Source: Aphrophora alni | Taxonomy: Eukaryota; Arthropoda; Insecta; Hemiptera; Aphrophoridae | Direction: 5' to 3' | NCBI GenBank assembly: GCA_963513935.1 | Contig: OY740768.1 | Span: 76,236,877 to 76,300,876, forward strand | Length of the DNA: 64,000 bases | Part shown: one piece after another, positions 56,548 to 64,000 of the stretch | Layout of the letters: every line of letters begins with the position of its first letter | Position numbering within the stretch: the stretch's first letter is position 1 | Notes under the pieces: model-generated | Databases searched by the model: none | Told to the model about the DNA's origin: nothing | What the model saw: the letters and a program-made list of their open reading frames with translations, nothing else | Program-made: the position numbers and the translations under genes

Positions 56548-58857
56548 GAAGAAATAAAATTTGCATTTATAAAAGCAAAGAAAGGATCTGCGTAAAGGAT
56601 TGCTAAAATAAACAAACGTTTTAAAATTAATGAAACAAGTCAATCACTCGATGGTTATACAGAGAATTATTTACAAATATAATTATTTACATATATAAAT
56701 ATTTATTAAGAAAAGCAAAAATATACTTTTTACATATTGTTGATTTAAACCTAATTGATATACAGTGTACTCCCGATTATCCGCAAGTCTTGCGAAAAAA
56801 TAATTAAAAAAAGTTTACAGTTCTCTTTATAGGTTTAGTACTGGTAACAACCATTAAAAGCCTTCACAATCTGGTTAGTCTACCAAAAAAATGGTCGGAT
56901 GTGGTGAATATGTGCCACCACATATGGTTAGATGTGCCATATCATTATGGCATTTATTATTAGATATATAGATCTCTAGTTAAACAATATAATAATTTAT
57001 TTAGGATGAAGATGTACATAATGAATAAAATCATAAACATAAAAATACCTCAGAGGGATTATCCTTAACTGTAAATGTAAACAACTTGTTCTCTTTAGGT
57101 CATTATAATGATGACACAATGTAGAGTTTGTTGTTAGGATTATGGTAATACAAAAATTTAGTTTTTATTTTAAGTCCCAAGACAATGCACTGACTTGCAA
57201 GCAATAATTTTTTTTTTTTTTTTTTAAGAAACAAAGAAGGAAACTATAAAAGCCTAAACTGACCTACAAATGGGTTCAATCGATATTGAAGAGACCGATG
57301 GGGCCAAACCGCTGTATGAAAATGGAAAGACTATTTTTCTATTTCTTATATCTGAAACCTTTTCTCTAGTTATCTATTATAATAGATTGCCAGAAGCAAT
57401 ATACATTAATACGATCTTAATCTCTTTTGATTGTTTATTCGCGCAATGAATAAACAATTTTATTATAGTTACATATTTTTAAAGCTGTAACAGTGTTATT
57501 TTGCATCCTGTGGGTCCTTCATTGTCTGTATCACATGGATATGATATTTCAACATAAATAATACTACTTACTGTAGAACAACAATATAATCAAATAACAT
57601 TAATTTATCATAATTTATAAATACTATAAAATTATGATTTCTGTAATATTATACTTGTCAAAGTTAAAATCGAATTCTTCTGTATACAGATATATCCTCT
57701 TCCCCTCCCCATTTTTTGACTATACATACAGGAGATTTCTAGGATATACAGTATAATCGTTTCGGTAATGTAAGGGAACTTTTTAAATTCCAATCTGTTG
57801 GACACCCTTATTAATAGACATAACGTCTATTAGCAGTGACATATTCTCACATACACAGGTGGCATCTTCAGGTAAGCTATGTTCGCATAATCTTTACACA
57901 TTACACATAACAATGATCACATACCATATATTAGTACCTAAAAATATGCTGATAACACAATTATTATAGATTAAAAAACTTATAACAGATATCACATGAG
58001 AGGATCGTTGCCACATTTCTATCTTACAACAATCACTAGTTAACATCAGAAGTAGAAGAAAAAATTAATCCCCATTTCAACGATACTTATAAAATCAGCC
58101 TTTCAATAACGATTTTTTCCAAGTCAAGTCTGTTGGTTCGAATCGAACTTTTAGATCTTCATCATGATTTCAATTTGTATATGATTGTATATAAAAATTA
58201 AAAGTGTAATATAAAGATCCTTAATTCGTAGTTATAGACTATCACCTCAGGGTACCATATCATCAACCACAAGACCCTGACCGCCACCAAAAGAGTCACT
58301 CACCTCAAACTGCCCATCATATTCAAACTACCCATTTCAATTCATGTCCCATTTCATCCATCAAACCTATATAATATATATATATCCACAAGAAATTGTA
58401 ACCAATATAATTTAAGAAAATATGCAGTGTACATATATGTATATTAAAGTGCAGTGCTCAATATACAATATAATAAACAAGTGAAGAAGAATAAACAAGA
58501 AAAGAGGTTGTCACAAACAAGGGAAGAAAAAGAAGGTGAGAGCATTATGGGATCATTATTGTGGTTTGGAGCAAGAAGGAAAGCTTGGAATTGTAACACT
58601 AAAAGCAGGTGAACGTATAGATTTTGGATCCAATAATATCAAAAAGAAGAAAAATTAAAGTAATTTTATTTCAGTTTCAGTAACACTTTAAATCAAATAT
58701 CATTAAAACTGTGTCAAAGAATTTTGGTGAGTGCAGAGCATAATAAATTTTATCTCAGAAAAAGCTATAAGTATCAGCTTAAAGGAATACACATATTTTA
58801 ACATAAAATTAACATCTATAGCTATTTTGCCTAAAAATTATAAATAACAAAACTCTT
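56173..58857. other. Intron with a 62-base poly(A) run
   Basis: The A run is at 56484-56545. No LINE body is recognisable just upstream of it. 57720-57910 has, on the minus strand, a CTGAAGATGCCACCTG stretch that resembles the start of Penelope-type hammerheads, but the second box is lost. The rest is AT-rich and unassigned. Confidence 0.45.
56484..56545. repeat. Poly(A) run, 62 bases
   Basis: An uninterrupted A tract on the + strand. It may be the tail of a retroposed copy, but no target duplication is evident. It could be an assembly-sensitive length. Confidence 0.95.
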
Positions 58858-59170
58858 AAATACTAATCTTATTTTCCGTTTTATGACTTATTTTGATGTT
58901 TTTTATAAAACAATTATGCGTTTCGGAATTTATATCCCATCATCAGAATAGTTTCACTCCTTGTCGTTCCTCAAATGCTGTGATGCACAACCGTCTCATG
59001 AATTGTGTCATGTTAAATATAAGTGTTATGTGTTTTTAATGTTCTGACGACCTCCAAGGAGTAAAACTATTCTGATGATAGGATATAAATCCCAAAAGCA
59101 AAACGCATAATTTTTTTTTATAAAAAACATCAAAATAAGTCACAAAACGGAAAATAAGATTAGTATTTTA
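58858..59170. repeat. Inverted-repeat element with a hammerhead-like arm
   Basis: The left arm (58858-58962) and right arm (59057-59170) are inverted copies of about 105-113 bp, with a ~95-bp spacer. Both arms contain CTGATGAT and GGATATAAAT segments. In the left arm (minus strand) the order is CTGATGA (58940-58946), stem II GGGA/TTCC (58925-58938), GAAA (58921-58924). This is the intact core of a hammerhead. In the right arm GAAA is replaced by CAAA. It probably represents an inverted pair of Penelope-type terminal repeats. Confidence 0.65.
58908..58955 (-). ncRNA. Hammerhead-like motif D, minus strand
   Basis: Box 1 is the exact consensus CTGATGA, stem II is GGGA-TATAAA-TTCC (one G-T pair), and box 2 is GAAA. 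Stem I may form between AAACTATT and AATTGTTT (7 of 8 pairs). The segment between GAAA and stem I (CGCAT) is short and not self-complementary, so stem III is weak. Confidence 0.4.
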
Positions 59171-59699
59171 GTAATACTTTGTGACTTGGATACACGTTTA
59201 CTATGAGTTTTAAAACTCTTAAATCAACAGTGAATATTTCATAAACTTTTAATATCTACATCGATCAAATAGTAGAATAATTGCCCATCAACCAATTTTT
59301 ATTTCACACCATAATCATTTCATAAATTTACCAGCTAGATACCCATTAAAATTAAGTATCAATGTTTAGATGTAAGAAATTAGTATAAGGTTTTGTCAAT
59401 TTTGTGTTGTTACTTGTGTAGAATCCCTAGGACTATAAAGACATAAAACTTTGTATTGCAATCTTAACTGTAAAAGCTCCTATTCAAAGGGCTAGCTGCG
59501 GAAAATTAAAAGTCAATACCCAAGACCCAAATAAATGTATTGAATTTGTAAAATAATTGTGTTAAAACATATAAATTATTTTATCTTGTTAAAAACATCA
59601 GCCAAATTTATATTTCATCCATAACGTTTATTTATAGTAACAATAATAATTAATAACATTTGATCATTATTGTATCATTAAAAAATTGTTCATTTTTAG
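59171..59699. other. Intron 3' part before codanin exon at 59700
   Basis: AT-rich, nothing recognised. The acceptor is TTCATTTTTAG. Confidence 0.4.
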
Positions 59700-59902
59700 A
59701 TGGAGAAGAAACAAAATACAACTTAGATTCATTGGATTTAGTAGATGACAAATTTATTTTTGAATGCTGTCCATATTTCATTCAAATTAAACTACTATTG
59801 ATGGCAAATGCAGGTGTGAAGGGTGGATCAGTTAAACATATTACACCTGTTTCTGCTCAGATTAATGTGCCTTCTGAATCAGTAGGAGCCACAGTTTTAC
59901 AG
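59700..59902 (+). CDS. CDAN1: Codanin-1, last exon in the window
   Basis: The exon is 203 nt, acceptor TTCATTTTTAG, donor CAG|GTATTT; phase 1 in, phase 0 out. It reads GEETKYNLDSLDLVDDKFIF, then FECCPYFIQIKLLLMANAG, then GGSVKHITPVSAQ. The human protein has the same order with 'LyTCCPYIGELRKLL' and 'GGFMRKITPTTT'. In human codanin-1 some 350 further residues follow, including the part that binds CDIN1. They must lie beyond 64000 or in exons that I could not find after 59902. An ORF continuing past the donor (to 59968) is read-through into the intron. Confidence 0.93.
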
Positions 59903-61087
59903 GTATTTGTGATTGTGTTTGTTCATATTTCTTTTCTTAAATTACAAATGGCTAAAACAACTTTATAATAATATCAATGTAATAAAATAATCTTACATAT
60001 AAGGACATAAATTTAAATATGTTTCCTTGTTTTTTCACACCTAAAATACAAACAAGCAACACAAAATGTTCCTGAAGTAAATTGTACTAATAAAATCCAT
60101 GAAAATTTCCTAAATAAACATTACATTTTCAAGTAATGTCTTGTAATGTTACCTTTACAATTTTTTGTCTTTCATAAAATTGAATGTTCTTGATTTGATA
60201 ATAATTTTACTTGCCACGGCTTTGAGCTCTAAATCTTTCAGTTAAATAATGTAATAGACCAGATTATTTTATAAATTACAATTAACATTTTACTTAGGTT
60301 CTTTTTTCTTTTTTTTTTTTTTTTTAAAAAAAAACAGGTTTAAAATTAAAATACATTTACAAAGATAATAATTACTCTCTCTTTCTCAGGGTTTATATAT
60401 TAAAATAATTAAGTGTACATCTCTAGTATACTGTAGGTAGTATTGTATAAACTTTATACAGTATAAACTTTTCACTAATTTCCTTCAAAATTTTAAAAGA
60501 ACATCTAATACAATTGAGGTAAATAATGCGAGTTCTTTTTTACCTTAATATGGAATTTCATCAAGTACCGACTGTTTACACTTAATATAATATAATTGAG
60601 TTAATTTACAGAGTGTATACCGGTCACGGAAGTCCAAGAAAAGTCCCTAAATTTATAGTAGGGTCATGGAAGTTTGTAAAAGTCCCCGATTTTCATCTTA
60701 TAGTCACCGATTTTAGTGGTTTAGATAGAACAGATTCAAAGAATCGTTTCATTTTATGTAAAACATTGAAAGAACAGATTCAAGGAATCATTATAAAATA
60801 GCGATTCATCGATAAGAGTCGTTAATAGTGTAAAAGTTTCAATCAGTGTTTTCCTCTACTCTACGTAGAATATCAGTCTAAAAGTTCGTTCCACAAACCG
60901 TATGGAACTTCGACTATGGTGCCTGTATATGAGCTGCGAACTATGTAGGTTGAACTGCTTATGACACACGCATCTGATTTGATTTAATACCTACCTCGAA
61001 ATATTTGGTATCATTATATTTGCAAAATGCACTATAGTTCTTAGTAACGAGAAGTTAAGTTCAACAGTAAGCAATACATATACATAT
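59903..61087. other. Intron DNA
   Basis: AT-rich sequence without a recognised element. I looked for the next codanin exon here and in the remainder of the window and did not find it. Confidence 0.4.
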
Positions 61088-61950
61088 TGTAACGAAAAGG
61101 TGCTGACTAGGGTCAGTGAACGGCAAGCCATCAATTTGACAAGAAATAAAAGAGTTGACAGCTCATGGACAAGCCCATACTTCAAAAAAAACTGAAGGGT
61201 TTAAAGGCAAGGAACTCATTTAGAGATATGTTAGAGTAAGAGGTCAACGGACAAAGTTTAAATTAACCAATAGGGAAGGAAGCGTCACTCTCTAAATTCC
61301 AGTAAACTTTGAATCCCACCAATGAAAAATAAAGCCGTGGTGTGACTGTTGAAAACGAGGAAATTATAAATATAGGTTCCAGAGAAGGAAACTAGGTTGT
61401 TCTTCAAGATATTTTGTACAAGGTTGTTCTACTAGATAAATGTTCTTCAAAAAAGTTTGTTAAAACTTTTATAATAAATTGTAAAATCTTCTGGTAAATT
61501 GGTGCACATTTGATTGTAATCGAGAAGAATATTAAATTTAATAAAAATATGTCGAAATTGAAGTGATTAAATTAAAATAAATTACGTCGAGAAGTGAGTT
61601 AGTTGAAGTCAAAGAAATACGTCAAACAGTGAATTAGTTAAAGTTAAAGAATACGTCATAAAGTGAGATTTTTATGTAATAATAATTAACTTGTATTTTT
61701 TTTTTCAAAATTGATGAGTTAATTCCATCTGGCGCCCATAACCTGAGCAATTTTTCTTTTAATAAATATTTAATGTTAAACAGTGCCAATTTAAGATTTT
61801 AATTCAGATCAATATTATCTTTAAACTCAAACCCTTTCATTTATATATTTACAATTGTTGCATCAACGTGGGGCAATTATGTTACAAAAACAATTTAAAC
61901 TCAACCCTTTCATTTTTATATATTAACAACTAATATATTACTTTGTGCGA
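61088..61950 (+). mobile_element. LTR and leader fragment related to the gag-only element
   Basis: A stretch starting TGTAACGAAAAGG has LTR-like features: two CCAAT-type boxes near 61265 and 61320, and ATTATAAATATAGG near 61364. It ends near 61727 (…TTAATTCCA), two bases before TGGCGCCCATAACCTGAGC, a primer-site-like sequence. A second one, GCATCAACGTGGGGCA, follows near 61861. The same pair of motifs occurs in the last 165 bp of the LTRs at 45553 and 52156. No gag or second LTR follows, so this is a truncated or recombined copy. The exact ends are uncertain. Confidence 0.45.
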
Positions 61951-62365
61951 AAATTTACACAAATAAGATACATAAATGGTAGGAACATAGGTGAAGAATT
62001 TTTATAATAATTTTTGTTAAGCCTACGGAATTCTTGTGTTCTAATTTTGGTTTTGACTATAAATTTAATTATGATGATTTTGTGTTGTTTTATTCTTTAA
62101 AATAATGACAATTGTTTAAGCAATAATTAGTACTTTACTTTATAGAAAATGCTGGGTAAATGACAATACCAGCCAGTAGGCTTGAAGAACCAGACTGGAA
62201 AATGTGGTTACCCAAGGGAAGAAACAACTCCTCTGTGCTTTGTGCGCTTTGTACATTTAAAAAAAATATATATTTGACATTCAGGCATTAATTCAGTTTA
62301 AATCCATAAAAAAGGTCAAAACATCAAGCAATTGGATTTTTTTAAAAAAGTCTCAACTTACGCCT
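61951..62365. other. AT-rich spacer
   Basis: No gene or element recognised between the LTR fragment and TTAA copy C. Confidence 0.4.
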
Positions 62366-62369
62366 TTAA

Positions 62370-64000
62370 CCCTAGAACCGGCATTGGTTAATTTCTTTTA
62401 ACTTTCTTCGTTTGTTTAATAATTAATAAAATATATTATTTTTATACAAAACCTAACTTATAAGACATCATTTTTCTCAGAAAGATGCATAGAATTCATC
62501 TATGTAAAACAAAATTTTTTTTTGAAACGGTTTTGGAGTAAGTATGTTAGATGTCAAAAAATAAAGTTATAATTTTTCAGAAAAACCTGTATCATCCAAA
62601 ATCAATAACTTACCACCTCTTTCTAATATATACAAAAGTTTTGTGTAATATTTGTGAATATATTTAGAAAAATGAATAAATAAATTTGTTACATTTTCAA
62701 AATTTAAAAAAAATTTTACGAAAAAAAGTAAAATGATAATTTTTTTTTCAAAAATTCACAAAAATAGTAATATTTATGGAAAACCAAATTCTATATATCA
62801 TTATATTCAGAAAGGTTCATAGAATTTAGTAGTGTAATGAAACAAAAGTTTGAAAAATAATTTTGGAGTCAGTATGGCAAAGTACAAAAAAAACACAAAA
62901 TTCGAAGGCTAAATTTTCCTTGAAAGTCTAATTGACCATAGAAATAATTGTTTTACATTTTTTATCAAGTAGGCTATTACAAACAAAATCTAGTATAAAT
63001 ATGAATAACTCTTGGTAAAAAAATTCAAATTCTAAAATTTTCAAAATAAAAATATTGTTTTCTCCTAAAAAGTGGTACTCGACAAGTGAGGTTAGGTTTG
63101 AAATCTCGACAATTTAGGTATAATTAGTAATTATCTAATGCTAGGCCTAAGACAAAATCACTAGATTTCACTAGAACAATAAACTGTACAAAGAATAACT
63201 CACATATACACTTATATAATCAAATAAAACACTCAATATAAGAAAATTTACTTTTAAGCTTAGGTTTACAACTTACCTCTTGGTTAGTCCAAATATAAAC
63301 CATTAAAAAACTAGAACTTCACTAAAAAAAAATAAACTTTAGAAATAAAAACACATAGGCCTATATTATAACTTGTATTCACAATTTATATACAATTTGT
63401 ATACACAAACCTTCAAAATAAGAAATATCTAACCCCAAAACTATATGCGCCACGCCCTTTATATTTCAATTTATGTCACACAGTTACGTATGTTGTGATT
63501 TCAAAACAAAAACCTCTAAGTATCTGTTGCCTATATCAAGTACTACCAACTTGTAGAATGAAATCTTCTCTACAACATACTATAAAGGTCGATTACAAAA
63601 TATCGATTCAAAAATCGATTATCTTATTTAGTAAACTGCACAGAATGCCAAGTGAATTTCGTTCTGTTAGGTTTCTACTACGGTCAAGTAGAAATATCTT
63701 GCGATCTATGAGACACAGAACAATTTGTAAACTACGGTTAGAAAGAGAAAGATGTGATCTATAGAACAGTGTTTTGGTCGACCTGTTTGACAGAAAAATA
63801 GATTTGTAATCATATGGGAAAAAATGGCGTCGCTTTTACTAAAAACTGCACAGTTCAAATCTATGATTTTACGCATCAAAAATATGCGAACTTCACCAAT
63901 TTTTGGAATATTATTTATAACGTGGTATTTTTTTTCCCATGATTATGCATCTACGGAACATTAGCTTTCCAACGGTATTTTATTTATTGCGATAGGATGA
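62370..64000 (+). mobile_element. TTAA-flanked non-autonomous element, copy C (runs off the window)
   Basis: TTAA (62366-62369) is followed by CCCTAGAACCGGCATTGG, matching the ends of copies A and B. Two ~330-bp units with the TCTCAGAAAGRTKCATAGAA motif start near 62475 and 62805. Later parts resemble copies A and B (e.g. TAGGCCTA-rich stretches and a TATGCATCTACGG stretch near 63945). The right end is beyond the window. A 89-codon frame at 63495-63764 is not taken as a gene. Confidence 0.65.

Noticed and set aside
57720..57910. Further hammerhead on the minus strand (CTGAAGATGCCACC)
   Set aside because: The first box fits, but the second box reads GAAT and stems II and I do not pair convincingly.
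59903..59968. Continuation of the codanin frame beyond CAG|GTATTT
   Set aside because: It follows a good donor, loses similarity to codanin-1 at once and stops after 22 codons.
63495..63764. 89-codon frame near the right edge
   Set aside because: Arginine/serine-rich translation within TTAA copy C, with no counterpart in copies A and B that I can see.
1..64000. CRISPR arrays, tRNA or rRNA genes
   Set aside because: No regularly spaced identical repeats, no cloverleaf with A and B boxes that I could confirm, and no rRNA-like stretch. The primer-site motifs only resemble tRNA 3' ends.

Overview
This window is AT-rich animal DNA, almost certainly from an insect. It is dominated by transposable elements and carries one recognisable host gene. 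I infer an insect, possibly a hemipteran, from an insect-type errantivirus, pogo/Tigger, mariner and piggyBac-like transposons, a Penelope-like element, and a decayed virus-like cassette of a kind I know from arthropod genomes. The species cannot be fixed from the sequence.

Host gene. Seven well-supported exons on the + strand (16793-17522, 26191-26966, 28885-29178, 35660-35930, 44659-44816, 55758-56172, 59700-59902) join in phase. They encode about 949 residues of codanin-1 (CDAN1; discs lost/dlt in Drosophila), the cytoplasmic ASF1-binding protein. A possible 42-nt microexon lies at 32785-32826. The 5' coding exon and the C-terminal exons are not in the window. Introns are 2-11 kb and packed with transposon debris.

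Layout. 1-10900: a broken virus-like gene cassette, split at 726-729 (TACA target duplication) by a young 7.8-kb errantivirus on the minus strand with gag, a broken pol and an open env. 11200-16320: a piggyBac-like pseudogene containing a mariner-like element, then a pogo-like element. 16793-26190: first visible codanin exon and an intron holding a LINE (itself split by a TTAA-flanked element), a 2.2-kb TTAA-flanked element and a Penelope-like retroelement ending in a hammerhead-like motif. 26191-35930: three exons (plus the possible microexon) among LINE pieces, a second and a third hammerhead-like motif and a foldback. 35931-55757: a Tigger element, another LINE, a short exon, and a second TTAA element split by an 8.0-kb LTR element whose two 1435-bp LTRs look identical and which encodes only a coiled-coil Gag-like protein. 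55758-64000: two more exons, an inverted-repeat element with a hammerhead-like arm, an LTR fragment and the start of a third TTAA element.

The signals most worth following are the hammerhead-like family with a six-base self-complementary stem III, the virus-like cassette, the gag-only LTR element with marked cytosine depletion and several primer-site-like sequences, and the TTAA family built from ~330-bp internal units.
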